Source: an uncultured Acidaminococcus sp. (GTDB lineage Bacteria > Bacillota_C > Negativicutes > Acidaminococcales > Acidaminococcaceae). From it: a stretch of DNA of 16,827 nucleotides. The notes under the pieces are model-generated. The model did not search any database. It was not told the DNA's origin and saw nothing but the letters and a program-made list of their open reading frames with translations. Below are positions 1 through 7,310 of the stretch, piece after piece (the first letter of the stretch is position 1; every line of letters starts with the position of its first letter). The stretch covers positions 1 through 16,827 of the forward strand of contig OMUE01000223.1 of NCBI GenBank assembly GCA_900314165.1, in the 5' to 3' direction. A program made the translations under genes and the position numbers.

Positions 1-415
1 TCTGTTGAGCGGAAGCATCGGTACCAGCGGAGGGTTCGGTCAGGCCGAATGCACCCAGGTGAGTGCCTTCGCAGATCGGAGCCAGGTATTTTTGTTTTTG
101 TTCTTCAGTACCAAACATGAAGATAGGGGTAGCGCACAGAGAAACGGAAGCGGACAGAGTGATGCCGGCACCGTCATCTACTTTGGACAGTTCTTCTACA
201 GCCAGGATGTAGCTCAGGACATCCATGCCCAGGCCGCCGTATTCTTCAGGGAAGCATACGCCCTGGAAGCCGTTTTCTACCATTTCGTTCATCAGAGCAC
301 GATCAAACGTATGGTTCTTGTCTCTTTCTTCCACAGTAGGAGCCAGGAATTTTTCAGCAAAATCCTTAGCTTGGTCCTTAATCATCTGTTGGTCTTCAGT
401 CAGAGTAAAATCCAT
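1..415 (-). CDS. bcd: Butyryl-CoA dehydrogenase-type acyl-CoA dehydrogenase, N-terminal part
   Basis: Only the first 138 codons are in the window; the gene runs off the left edge. The translation starts MDFTLTEDQQMIKD and holds the acyl-CoA dehydrogenase N-terminal helical domain, including FPEEYGGLGMD (about residues 55-65) and the start of the FAD-binding middle domain, GAFGLTEPSAGTDAS (about 121-135). Family knowledge: these flavoproteins oxidise acyl-CoA to enoyl-CoA, or run in reverse with electron-transfer flavoprotein in butyrate formation. The start is the ATG at 413-415, preceded by an AAGAGG ribosome site. It lies 62 bases downstream of the thiolase stop on the same strand with no clear terminator between, so the two are probably co-transcribed. 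The short-chain (butyryl) call is inferred from sequence style and the thiolase neighbour; another acyl-CoA specificity is possible because the substrate-determining half is missing. Confidence 0.85.
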   Translation of the reverse strand, partial: MDFTLTEDQQMIKDQAKDFAEKFLAPTVEERDKNHTFDRALMNEMVENGFQGVCFPEEYGGLGMDVLSYILAVEELSKVDDGAGITLSASVSLCATPIFMFGTEEQKQKYLAPICEGTHLGAFGLTEPSAGTDASAQQ

Positions 416-477
416 AATAGCATACCTCTTTCTTTAACTTTTTAATATAAGGTGGATGACACCAATTTAAAACTAAA

Positions 478-1659
478 TCAGAGCATTTCTACTACAGTAG
501 CAGTACCCATGCCGCCGCCGATGCACAGCGTAGCCAGGCCGTATTTCTTGTCTCTGTGTTTCAGGGCATACAGCAGGGTAACCAGGATACGGGCACCGCT
601 GGCACCGATAGGATGGCCCAGAGCCACAGCGCCACCGTTGACGTTGACTTTATCAGGATCGAAGTTCAGTTCACGGCCTACCTCTACAAACTGAGCTGCG
701 AAAGCTTCGTTTGCTTCGATCAGGTCCATATCTTTGACTTCCAGGCCTGCTTTTGCCAGAGCCTTGCGGGATGCAGGGATAGGTCCGATGCCCATGATAG
801 CGGGATCTACACCGGCAGAAGCGTAGGAAACGATCTTGGCCATAGGAGTGATGCCCAGTTCTTTGGCTTTGTCAGCGCTCATGACAACCAGAGCAGCTGC
901 GCCATCGTTCAGGCCGGAAGCGTTGCCGGCAGTCACAGTACCGCCCTTCTTGAAGGCAGGACGCAGTTTAGCCAGAACTTCCATCGTGGTCCCTTCTCTG
1001 GGGAATTCATCAGTATCGAAGACCTTTTCACCTTTCTTCGTCTTGATGGTGACAGGTACGATTTCTTCTTTGAAAGCACCGCTCTTGATAGCAGCGATAG
1101 CTCTTTGCTGGGAACGAACAGAAACTTCATCCTGGTCTTCCCGGGTTACGTTGAACTTTTCAGCAACGTTTTCAGAGGTAATGCCCATATGATATTGGTT
1201 GAAAGCATCCCACAGACCATCTTTGATCATAACGTCCGTCAGGGTGCTGTCGCCCATACGCAGGCCCCATCTAGCTTTACCGCTGGTAACAAACGGAGCA
1301 TTGGACATGCTTTCCATACCACCGGCAACTACGATATCATTGTCCCCAGCCAGAATGGACTGAGCGGCCAATTCTACGCATTTCAGACCGGAACCGCAAA
1401 CTTTGTTAACCGTAAAGGCAGGTACTTCCTGAGGTACACCAGCATAGATAGCGGCTTGTCTGGCAGGGTTCTGACCCAGACCGGCTTGCAGTACGTTACC
1501 AAAGATGACTTCGTTTACCAGTTCAGGTTTCACGTTAGCTCTCTTCAGGGCTTCCTTGATAACGATAGCGCCCAATTGTTGGGCAGACATTGGAGTCAGA
1601 CTGCCACCGAACTTGCCAATGGCCGTTCTTACAGCACTTGCAATTACAACTTCAGTCAT
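478..1659 (-). CDS. thlA: Acetyl-CoA C-acetyltransferase (thiolase)
   Basis: A complete 393-residue thiolase, the usual length for the biosynthetic type. It joins two acetyl-CoA to acetoacetyl-CoA, the first step towards butyrate, or the reverse in degradation. The catalytic residues are visible: nucleophile Cys88 in NKVCGSGLK, His349 in [14 protein letters not shown], and Cys379 in CIGGGMGTA. The MESMSNAPF motif is also present. The start ATG follows a GAAGGGAT ribosome site. Upstream is a roughly 130-base leader with three hairpins and a good -10 box, so the gene appears to begin a transcription unit that continues into the acyl-CoA dehydrogenase gene. The choice between atoB and thlA naming is arbitrary from sequence alone; the enzyme family is secure. 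Confidence 0.96.
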   Translation of the reverse strand: MTEVVIASAVRTAIGKFGGSLTPMSAQQLGAIVIKEALKRANVKPELVNEVIFGNVLQAGLGQNPARQAAIYAGVPQEVPAFTVNKVCGSGLKCVELAAQSILAGDNDIVVAGGMESMSNAPFVTSGKARWGLRMGDSTLTDVMIKDGLWDAFNQYHMGITSENVAEKFNVTREDQDEVSVRSQQRAIAAIKSGAFKEEIVPVTIKTKKGEKVFDTDEFPREGTTMEVLAKLRPAFKKGGTVTAGNASGLNDGAAALVVMSADKAKELGITPMAKIVSYASAGVDPAIMGIGPIPASRKALAKAGLEVKDMDLIEANEAFAAQFVEVGRELNFDPDKVNVNGGAVALGHPIGASGARILVTLLYALKHRDKKYGLATLCIGGGMGTATVVEML

Positions 1660-1687
1660 AACTAACCATCCCTTCTAGGTTTTCCTT

Positions 1688-1779
1688 GGTATGCCCTGAG
1701 GCATCCATGTAGACAACAGGCTGCTAAAGCAGCCCGTAAGAGAACTGATTGTAGGCGGATACCCGCAGATTCAATCAGT
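1688..1779 (-). promoter_or_regulatory. Structured 5' leader of the thiolase gene, three hairpins
   Basis: Read in the RNA sense (minus strand), the leader has three hairpins in a row. The first is 1744-1779: an 8-bp stem ACTGATTG/CAATCAGT enclosing an internal loop and a 4-bp GCGG/CCGC helix with a 4-base loop. The second is 1719-1734: a 7-bp perfect stem GGCTGCT/AGCAGCC. The third is 1688-1706: GG plus ATGCC paired with GGCAT plus CC across a bulged base, with a 4-base loop. None is followed by a run of U, so these are not simple terminators. I do not recognise a named riboswitch class. The third hairpin ends about 30 bases before the start codon, so it could affect mRNA stability or translation. 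Function unknown. Confidence 0.5.
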
Positions 1780-1796
1780 CCATACTTAACATCATA

Positions 1797-1826
1797 ATTA
1801 TACACTAATACCACGATAAATGAAAG
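1797..1826 (-). promoter_or_regulatory. Probable thiolase promoter
   Basis: A perfect TATAAT (-10) lies at 1797-1802 on the minus strand. The -35 is weak: CTTTCA at 1821-1826 with an 18-base spacer matches the consensus at only three positions. The predicted RNA would start near 1790, just before the first leader hairpin, giving a 5' leader of about 130 bases. Confidence 0.5.
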
Positions 1827-1840
1827 ACTTTAACAATGGT

Positions 1841-1888
1841 AAAAAAGTACAGTTTCTATCTGGACAGAAAATAGTTCACCAGATAGAA
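1841..1888 (-). terminator. Possible terminator of the five-gene ACT-DUF711-nth operon
   Basis: A 10-bp perfect stem, TTCTATCTGG (1854-1863) with CCAGATAGAA (1879-1888), overlaps the last codons and stop of the zinc-ribbon gene. In the minus-strand RNA it is followed, after a 7-base gap, by a run of six U (1841-1846). The gap before the U run makes this weaker than a textbook intrinsic terminator. Confidence 0.4.
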
Positions 1889-2257
1889 GAGGATAAAGAA
1901 AAGGATCACGGGCCCCACAAAGAATATAAGGGACGGCAGGACCACAAAGAGCAGGAACGCCAGGACTGCAATAATGACCAGCACGGTCTTTACATTGGCC
2001 TGGATCAGGGACCAGATGGCCTGCCATTTTGCCTTTTTCGCTTCAGCTTCCTGCTGCCGCTTTACATCCTCCTGGTCGTAGACCCGGTACGTGTCCTGAG
2101 CTTCATCTCCTTCATGGGCCTCTATGGTGACGCCGTCGAAGGAATCCCGTTCCGCCTCACTCATGGGCTGGGCTTCCAGTGCCTCATTAGGCGTATGGCA
2201 GCCAGGACAGGCTTCCAGATCGTCCGGATATTCCAGACCACATTGCTTGCAAATCAT
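1856..2257 (-). CDS. Zinc-ribbon membrane protein of unknown function
   Basis: A 133-residue protein with an N-terminal zinc ribbon: Cys3, Cys6, Cys17 and Cys20 in the pattern C-x2-C-x10-C-x2-C, beginning MICKQCGLEYPDD. An acidic, Glu/Asp/Lys-rich middle follows (about residues 25-80). The C-terminal third is strongly hydrophobic, enough for one long or two closely packed membrane helices (about 88-130), ending NYFLSR. The likely layout is a cytoplasmic zinc ribbon on a membrane anchor, a common architecture of uncharacterised Firmicute proteins. It is the last gene of the operon, 9 bases after the 510-residue gene; the upstream TAG stop lies just before the AGGAGA ribosome site, which suggests coupled translation. 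No enzymatic motif is seen. Confidence 0.75.
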   Translation of the reverse strand: MICKQCGLEYPDDLEACPGCHTPNEALEAQPMSEAERDSFDGVTIEAHEGDEAQDTYRVYDQEDVKRQQEAEAKKAKWQAIWSLIQANVKTVLVIIAVLAFLLFVVLPSLIFFVGPVILFFILFYLVNYFLSR

Positions 2258-2266
2258 GCTTCTCTC

Positions 2267-3799
2267 CTATGCATACGTGGAAAACATCATCAAAAATCCC
2301 AGTTCATCCAGATACCGGGGATCCGACGGCTCCAGCTTCAGCTGCCTGTGGATCTCCAAATAGGCTCTGGACAGTTCCTGATGGGGAATGCCCAAGGTTT
2401 CCAGATAGAAAGGTTTCCGCTGGGCCGCCCGCTTCTCATTGATTTCCAAAAAATTTTCTGTAATGGCAGCAGCCCAGATCTGAGGCCCGAAGGCCCCTGT
2501 ATAGGGCTCTACCTTCAAAAAGTCCTGCCATAACCGGCCGGCCAGCTCCTGGTCATAGGCGCTGAGAGCACCGGCCATAAAGATATGGTCCGTAATCTTC
2601 TCTATCGTAGATTTCTCTTTTTCGTCAGGGATCGCAGGCGGCAGATAATCCCGCTGGGCTGTTTCATAAGGGAATACGCAGGCCGCCGGATTCTGGCTCA
2701 TGAGCCGGACCACTTTGCGAACCACCAGAGAATGGCGCTGCAGGAAGCCTTCCCAATCCACACCGGGCTCCTGTACGTCGAACCAATCCCGGCAGTCCGT
2801 CAACACCTCCAGCAGGCGTTTCCGGGCCAGGGGTTTCAGTGGGAAGGATTCCAGGAAATTCATGCCCATACTCCGATTATAGAAGATGTGCCCCATGAAT
2901 ACTCTGTCGCTGAGGGATTCTTCTTCGCCCAGAGGAAATGTCAGGAAGTATTCTTCATCCGTCAGGAAATCCTTGCAGATGAAACGATCCTCATCCAACA
3001 CCTCTTCCACCGTAAACAGGGCCATAAAAGCCTCTCCCAATTCCTCTACCAATTGAGGATAGGCACTACGGCCGTACTTTTGAAAGAAATGCAGAGGCGT
3101 CATATCCACGGCCAGTAAATGGTAATCGAACAGGAAATAATCCCAGAACCCTCGCCAGAATGTTTCTGAGCCGTCTCCTTCCAGGTCCATACTGCCCATA
3201 GCCGTTTCATACAAGGTAATAGCCCGTTCGAAGTCCATATTGAACTTGTCGTTCTGGAAGAACCGGTGAATTTCTCCCATAAGGACGTTCAGTGATTCAC
3301 CAGCATTCAGGAACACCCTGCCATCTGCCGGCGGGGCCCCCTCTTCTTCCCGTTTTTCTTCTCCGGGCAGATAGTGTCCTGTTTCGTCGATAATGGCCAG
3401 AGTACCATCATCCTTCAGCAGCATCTGCTTGGCCAGATAAGGAGGCAGGCTGCTGGGAACCAGGCCTTCCCCTTTCAGATACACAAACAGGCTGCCAAGG
3501 GTATCCAAAAAGGATTTTACCTGGCTATAGGTGGCCTGGAAGTCCACGACATTCTGGCCACACCAGGCCACTGCATCTACCAGGTCGTCCCCGGTAACTT
3601 CCTCCAGGTATTTTTCTGCATTTTCCAGATAGATGCATAGCATAACCAGCTGATCCCATTGGGCCCGCATGTCTTCGTCTGAAGTTCCCTGCCAAGCCAG
3701 GTGCCGGAAATAGCCTTCCGCCACGTGCTGAGGCAGCACCATCTCCCAACCGGGATCGTTGCGGTAGAATTCCTCTATGGCATCATATACGTTATGCAT
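2267..3799 (-). CDS. Uncharacterised 510-residue acidic cytoplasmic protein
   Basis: I do not recognise this family. The protein has no signal peptide or membrane segment and is rich in Glu, Asp, Phe, Tyr and Trp with long helical-looking stretches, for example around LCIYLENAEKYLEEVTGDD and FQATYSQVKSFLDTLGSLF. A low-complexity acidic patch, PGEEKREEEGAPP, near residue 150 looks like a linker between an N-terminal part (about 1-145) and a larger C-terminal part (about 165-510). Cysteines are scattered without a metal-binding pattern, and no P-loop or other catalytic signature was seen. Coding quality is good: a long open frame in the expected place, 24 bases after endonuclease III and 9 bases before the zinc-ribbon gene. 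Its position suggests co-expression with both, but no function follows from that. Confidence 0.8.
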   Translation of the reverse strand: MHNVYDAIEEFYRNDPGWEMVLPQHVAEGYFRHLAWQGTSDEDMRAQWDQLVMLCIYLENAEKYLEEVTGDDLVDAVAWCGQNVVDFQATYSQVKSFLDTLGSLFVYLKGEGLVPSSLPPYLAKQMLLKDDGTLAIIDETGHYLPGEEKREEEGAPPADGRVFLNAGESLNVLMGEIHRFFQNDKFNMDFERAITLYETAMGSMDLEGDGSETFWRGFWDYFLFDYHLLAVDMTPLHFFQKYGRSAYPQLVEELGEAFMALFTVEEVLDEDRFICKDFLTDEEYFLTFPLGEEESLSDRVFMGHIFYNRSMGMNFLESFPLKPLARKRLLEVLTDCRDWFDVQEPGVDWEGFLQRHSLVVRKVVRLMSQNPAACVFPYETAQRDYLPPAIPDEKEKSTIEKITDHIFMAGALSAYDQELAGRLWQDFLKVEPYTGAFGPQIWAAAITENFLEINEKRAAQRKPFYLETLGIPHQELSRAYLEIHRQLKLEPSDPRYLDELGFLMMFSTYA

Positions 3800-3823
3800 C
3801 CGTCTTCACCTTCTTTTCCCTTC

Positions 3824-4450
3824 CTAGATCCGGGAGGGACATACATCTACTACAGGGCAGTTGGCACAGTCCGGTTTCCTGGCCTTACAGACCTTGCGGC
3901 CGTGCCAGATGAACCAGTGATGGGCCTGGCCCCACTGCTCCATGGGAATCTGTCGTTCCAAATCTTTTTCTACAGCCAGAGGCGTATTGCCCACCGACAA
4001 TCCCAGCCGGTGAGCGACCCGGAACACATGGGTATCCACCGCAATGGCCGGCTTGCCAAAGGCCACGCTGAGCATGACGTCCGCTGTCTTGCGGCCTACT
4101 CCCGGCAGGCTCATCAGCTGTTCCATAGTATCCGGCACTACAGAGTTGAACTCCTCTACCAGCTTGTGGCAGGCCCCCAGGATGTTCCGGGCTTTAGCGT
4201 GAAACAGGCCGCAGTCATGGATCAGCTCTTCCAGCTGTTCCTGGGTCAGAGCCCCCAGCTTTGCCGGTGTATCGTATTTCGGAAACAGCCGGGCTGTCAC
4301 CTTGTTCACCCGTTCGTCCGTGCACTGAGCGGACAGTACAACTGCCACCAGCAGTTCGAAGGGTGTCTTGTAGTGCAGGGCCGTCCCCTGGCCTTTATAC
4401 GTCTCTTCCAGACCCGCAAGGACGGCCTGGATTCTTTCTTTCTCGTCCAT
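3824..4450 (-). CDS. nth: Endonuclease III (DNA glycosylase/AP lyase)
   Basis: A 208-residue base-excision repair enzyme that removes oxidised pyrimidines and cleaves the resulting abasic site. The helix-hairpin-helix motif LPGVGRKTADVML carries catalytic Lys121; catalytic Asp139 is in AVDTHVFRVAHRLG. The C-terminal [4Fe-4S] loop is complete: Cys188, Cys195, Cys198 and Cys204 in C-x6-C-x2-C-x5-C. Length is typical. The ATG overlaps the TGA of the DUF711 gene by one base (TGATG), so translation is probably coupled to it. The operon places a housekeeping repair gene among genes of unknown role, which may only reflect shared transcription. Confidence 0.96.
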   Translation of the reverse strand: MDEKERIQAVLAGLEETYKGQGTALHYKTPFELLVAVVLSAQCTDERVNKVTARLFPKYDTPAKLGALTQEQLEELIHDCGLFHAKARNILGACHKLVEEFNSVVPDTMEQLMSLPGVGRKTADVMLSVAFGKPAIAVDTHVFRVAHRLGLSVGNTPLAVEKDLERQIPMEQWGQAHHWFIWHGRKVCKARKPDCANCPVVDVCPSRI

Positions 4451-5811
4451 CAGTTCGTCAGGCTCCGTACAGGGGCAGGAATCCGTCCGCCTCTATGGAT
4501 GAACACATTAGGAGCGAATTTGTTAACAGCGATAATGGGAGCATAGCCCAGCAGGCCGCCAAATTCCACTTTATCCCCTACGGTCTTGCCAGGTACAGGG
4601 ATCACCCGGACAGCCGTGGTCTTGTTGTTGATCATACCAACTGCCGCTTCGTCTGCGATAATGGCAGAAATGGTCTCAGCCGTGGTGTCGCCGGGGATAG
4701 CAATCATATCCAGGCCTACGGAGCAAACGCAGGTCATAGCTTCCAGTTTTTCAATGGTCAGGGAGCCTTTTTCTACGGCGGCAATCATGCCGGCGTCTTC
4801 GCTGACGGGGATGAACGCACCGCTCAGGCCGCCTACGTAGCTGGAGGCCATAAGGCCGCCTTTCTTCACCGCATCATTCAGCATGGCCAGCGCTGCCGTA
4901 GTGCCCGGGCAGCCACAGGATTCCAGGCCGATTTCTTCCAGGATATGGGCTACAGAATCCCCTACAGCTGGCGTAGGTGCCAGGGACAGGTCCACGATGC
5001 CGAACTGGGTGTTCAGCCGTTTTGCAGCTTCCTGAGCTACCAGCTGGCCTACACGGGTAATCTTGAAGGCCGTCTTCTTGATGGTTTCTGCTACGACGCC
5101 GATATCCTGCCCTTTCACCGCTTCCAGGGCATGTTTGACGACGCCGGGGCCGGAAACGCCCACGTTGATGACGCTTTCCGGTTCTGTGACCCCATGGAAC
5201 GCACCGGCCATAAACGGGTTGTCCTGCACAGGGTTACAGAAGACTACCAGTTTGGCGCAGCCCAGGGCATCCTGATTTGCCGTGAGAGCAGCCGTCTGCT
5301 TGACCACACGGCCCATTTCTTCCACCGCATCCATGTTGATGCCGGCTTTCGTAGAACCGATGGCTACGGAAGAGCACACCAGGTCCGTCGTAGACAAGGC
5401 TTCAGGGATGGACGCAATCAGCGTATGATCCCCCTTCGTATAGCCTTTTTCTACCAGGGCGCTGAAGCCGCCGATGAAGTTGACGCCTACAGCCTTCGCT
5501 GCATCGTCCAAAGCCTTGGCCAAGGGCACATAGTTGTCCGTATGGCAGGCTTCACCCACCAGGGAAATAGGAGTGACGGAGATGCGCTTATGGATAATGG
5601 GCACGCCCAGTTCCTGTTCCAGCTCCACGCCCACCTTCACCAGGTCCTTGGCGTAGCGGGTGATCTTGTCATAGATTTTCTTGGCACAGACATTCACATC
5701 CGGATCTGCGCAGTCCCGGAGGCTGATGCCCATGGTGATGGTCCGCACATCCAGGTTGTTCTGGGTGATCATGCGGGTAGTTTCCAGTACATCCTTGATT
5801 TCGTAGAACAT
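4450..5811 (-). CDS. DUF711 / UPF0210 family protein
   Basis: A 453-residue soluble protein, full length for this conserved family, whose members are about 450 residues and often annotated PFL family protein. Recognisable stretches are the N-terminal [28 protein letters not shown] region (split here: about residues 1-28), [14 protein letters not shown] near 210, and a Gly/Ala-rich C-terminal half with [13 protein letters not shown]. The family has a structural relationship to pyruvate formate-lyase-like folds but, to my knowledge, no assigned reaction; the conserved Gly-radical loop of true PFL is not evident. It lies 11 bases after the ACT-domain gene, the usual pairing for this family in Firmicutes, so the two probably work together, with the ACT protein as a small-ligand sensor (inference). 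Confidence 0.9.
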   Translation of the reverse strand: MFYEIKDVLETTRMITQNNLDVRTITMGISLRDCADPDVNVCAKKIYDKITRYAKDLVKVGVELEQELGVPIIHKRISVTPISLVGEACHTDNYVPLAKALDDAAKAVGVNFIGGFSALVEKGYTKGDHTLIASIPEALSTTDLVCSSVAIGSTKAGINMDAVEEMGRVVKQTAALTANQDALGCAKLVVFCNPVQDNPFMAGAFHGVTEPESVINVGVSGPGVVKHALEAVKGQDIGVVAETIKKTAFKITRVGQLVAQEAAKRLNTQFGIVDLSLAPTPAVGDSVAHILEEIGLESCGCPGTTAALAMLNDAVKKGGLMASSYVGGLSGAFIPVSEDAGMIAAVEKGSLTIEKLEAMTCVCSVGLDMIAIPGDTTAETISAIIADEAAVGMINNKTTAVRVIPVPGKTVGDKVEFGGLLGYAPIIAVNKFAPNVFIHRGGRIPAPVRSLTN

Positions 5812-5822
5812 AGGATGCCTCC

Positions 5823-6092
5823 TTAGATGCGGTGCATGGCCGTGAAGATTTCTTCACTCTGGACACGGATTTCCAGGCCCAATTCTTTGCCCAGCGCTGC
5901 AGCTTGTTCGCTGAGGCTCTGTACGGTAACCTTCGCGTCCTGCAGGTCGCCGATCAGCACCATGTTGAAGAAGCCGTCGTCAATATTCTGATTGATATTC
6001 AAGATATTCACGTTGTTGTTAGCCAGTAAGGTGCTGGCCTTGGCAATAATCCCGACTTTGTCCACACCTACGATGGTCATTACAATACGCAT
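5823..6092 (-). CDS. ACT domain protein (UPF0237 family)
   Basis: An 89-residue protein made of a single ACT domain, a regulatory fold that usually binds amino acids. It begins [20 protein letters not shown], with the conserved Gly of the ligand loop in VGVDKVGI, and continues [16 protein letters not shown], typical of the family. Start choice: an ATG three codons upstream (6099-6101) is immediately abutted by the AGGAGG ribosome site (6102-6107), leaving no room, while the ATG at 6090-6092 is 9 bases from it. The shorter protein also matches the usual 88-90 residues. First gene of a five-gene operon, driven by a near-consensus promoter that carries a LacI-type palindrome. The partner is the DUF711 protein downstream. 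Confidence 0.93.
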   Translation of the reverse strand: MRIVMTIVGVDKVGIIAKASTLLANNNVNILNINQNIDDGFFNMVLIGDLQDAKVTVQSLSEQAAALGKELGLEIRVQSEEIFTAMHRI

Positions 6093-6126
6093 AATTAACA
6101 TCCTCCTAATGAGAGTTTTACATTTA

Positions 6127-6155
6127 ATTATATAATATCCCAGTCAAAATGTGAA
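6127..6155 (-). promoter_or_regulatory. Promoter of the ACT-DUF711-nth operon
   Basis: On the minus strand, TTCACA (-35, 6150-6155; five of six consensus bases) is followed after 17 bases by a perfect TATAAT (-10, 6127-6132). It lies 35 bases upstream of the ACT gene start and is divergent from the purC promoter. Confidence 0.75.
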
Positions 6156-6163
6156 CGTTTACA
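6150..6163. promoter_or_regulatory. Candidate LacI/CcpA-type operator
   Basis: TGTGAACGTTTACA is a 14-bp palindrome with one mismatched pair, centred on CG. This is the shape of LacI/GalR-family operators and of catabolite-responsive elements (cre), as known for that family. It covers the -35 box of the ACT-DUF711 promoter, so a bound repressor would block RNA polymerase there. It is about 54 bases upstream of the purC -35. The regulator is not in the window. Confidence 0.55.
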
Positions 6164-6216
6164 GCCGGTAGAATGGGGCTTTTTTCGTACAAATCTTTGA
6201 CGGCTCTGAAAAATAT

Positions 6217-6245
6217 TCGACCAAATGAACTTCTTGTGATATGAT
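6217..6245 (+). promoter_or_regulatory. Promoter of purC
   Basis: TCGACC (-35, 6217-6222; four of six consensus bases), a 17-base spacer, then TATGAT (-10, 6240-6245; five of six). It is about 40 bases upstream of the purC ATG, leaving a short leader with an AAGGAGGA ribosome site. No purine riboswitch or PurR box is evident in the leader. Confidence 0.6.
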
Positions 6246-6286
6246 AGGGACAGAAATTTTTTCTTTTCCACTAAGGAGGATGGATC

Positions 6287-7156
6287 ATGCAGGAATACAA
6301 ACCTTTTAAATCCGGTAAAGTCCGGGAAATCTATGACATCGGCGACAGCCTCATCATGGTGGCCTCTGACAGAATCTCTGCCTTCGACCATATTCTGAAG
6401 AACACCATTACGGACAAGGGCGCTGTGCTGACCCAGATGTCCAAATTCTGGTTCGACTTTACCAAAGACATCATCCCTAACCACATGCTGTCCATTGACC
6501 CTGCTGATATGCCCGAATTTTTCCGGACTCCGGAATTCGCCGGCAAGAGCATGAAATGCAAAAAGCTGAACATGATTCCCGTAGAATGCATTGTCCGGGG
6601 TTACATCACCGGCAGCGGCTGGGAATCTTACAAAGAAAATGGCACCGTAAACGGCCTGAAGCTGCCCGAAGGCCTGAAGGAATGCCAGAAGCTGCCTGAA
6701 CCGCTGTTTACTCCCAGCACGAAGGCTGAACTGGGCGACCACGACGAAAACATCTCCGTGGAACAATGCGTGGACTACCTGGAAAAGATCTTCCCGGGCA
6801 AAGGCAGGGAATACACCGAAAAAATTCAGAAAGCCACCATCGCCTTGTACAAGAAATGCGCTGACTACGCCTACACCAAGGGCATCATCATTGCGGACAC
6901 GAAATTCGAATTCGGCCTGAACGAAAAGGGCGAAGTCGTCATCGGCGACGAAATGCTGACTCCGGACTCCTCCCGGTTCTGGCCTCTGGCTGGCTACGAA
7001 GCCGGCAAGAGCCAACCCTCTTACGACAAACAATTCGTCCGTGACTGGCTGAAAGCCAACCCGGACAGCGACTACAACCTGCCCCAGGATGTCATTGACA
7101 AGACCATTGCCAAGTACAAAGAAGCCTACGAAATGCTGACGGGGAAGAAGTTCTGA
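6287..7156 (+). CDS. purC: Phosphoribosylaminoimidazole-succinocarboxamide (SAICAR) synthase
   Basis: A complete 289-residue enzyme of purine biosynthesis; it joins CAIR and aspartate using ATP to form SAICAR in the cytoplasm. Family motifs are clear: KSGKVREIYD and ASDRISAFDHIL near the N-terminus (ATP-binding), IPVECIVRGYITGSGW, LFTPSTKAELGDHDENIS, IIADTKFEFGL, and IGDEMLTPDSSRFWP. The length is that of the roughly 290-300-residue form rather than the shorter form near 240. An AAGGAGGA ribosome site ends 6 bases before the ATG. This is the only plus-strand gene in the window and stands alone with its own promoter and a strong terminator. Other pur genes are not here, so the pathway is scattered in this genome at least at this point. 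Confidence 0.97.
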   Translation: MQEYKPFKSGKVREIYDIGDSLIMVASDRISAFDHILKNTITDKGAVLTQMSKFWFDFTKDIIPNHMLSIDPADMPEFFRTPEFAGKSMKCKKLNMIPVECIVRGYITGSGWESYKENGTVNGLKLPEGLKECQKLPEPLFTPSTKAELGDHDENISVEQCVDYLEKIFPGKGREYTEKIQKATIALYKKCADYAYTKGIIIADTKFEFGLNEKGEVVIGDEMLTPDSSRFWPLAGYEAGKSQPSYDKQFVRDWLKANPDSDYNLPQDVIDKTIAKYKEAYEMLTGKKF

Positions 7157-7157
7157 T

Positions 7158-7195
7158 AAAAAAAGCTGTGAAGCAATTGCTTCACAGCTTTTTTT
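7158..7195. terminator. Bidirectional terminator between purC and the nucleosidase gene
   Basis: A perfect hairpin, GCTGTGAAGC with GCTTCACAGC around AATT (7165-7188), flanked by seven A (7158-7164) and seven T (7189-7195). It begins two bases after the purC stop and has a U run in either direction, so it can end purC and the convergent minus-strand transcript. Confidence 0.92.
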
Positions 7196-7202
7196 AATCC
7201 TA

Positions 7203-7310
7203 GCCCGCCGCAGGCGCCTCTTCGCTCATATCTCTTCGCTCTTCGCTATATTTCTTTCTTGCCCGCCGCAGGCGCCTTTTCGCTCTTCACTTTTCGCTCT
7301 TCGCTATTAC
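7203..7310. repeat. GC-box plus TTCGCTC word repeat region
   Basis: Two identical 17-bp copies of GCCCGCCGCAGGCGCCT (7203-7219 and 7261-7277) are each followed by runs of CTTTTCGCTC, CTCTTCGCT and TTCACTTTTCGCTC words. The second run continues into the 3' end of the nucleosidase gene and encodes its last codons and TGA. Related words occur at 8948-8985, 11053-11103 and 13791-13822, so this is a dispersed intergenic family. No transposase or target-site signature is seen. Confidence 0.75.

Noticed and set aside
556..1665. Long plus-strand open frame (369 codons) opposite thiolase
   Set aside because: It lies fully antisense to a gene with all thiolase catalytic motifs and has no recognisable domain; a codon-bias shadow.
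4261..5826. 521-codon plus-strand open frame opposite nth and DUF711
   Set aside because: Antisense to two recognisable genes, with no ribosome site or domain. The translation is His/Arg/Gly-rich, as shadows of GC-biased genes usually are.
6197..6202. TTGACG as the -35 of purC
   Set aside because: It is 37 bases from the TATGAT box, far beyond a usable spacer, and no other -10 lies at the right distance; TCGACC at 6217 fits better.
6128..7033. 301-codon minus-strand open frame opposite purC
   Set aside because: Antisense to purC, which is complete with a promoter, ribosome site and terminator.
7203..7277. The pair of 17-bp direct repeats as attachment sites or transposon target duplications
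   Set aside because: Only about 40 bases of word repeats lie between them, with no integrase or transposase; they are better explained as two copies of the dispersed repeat box.
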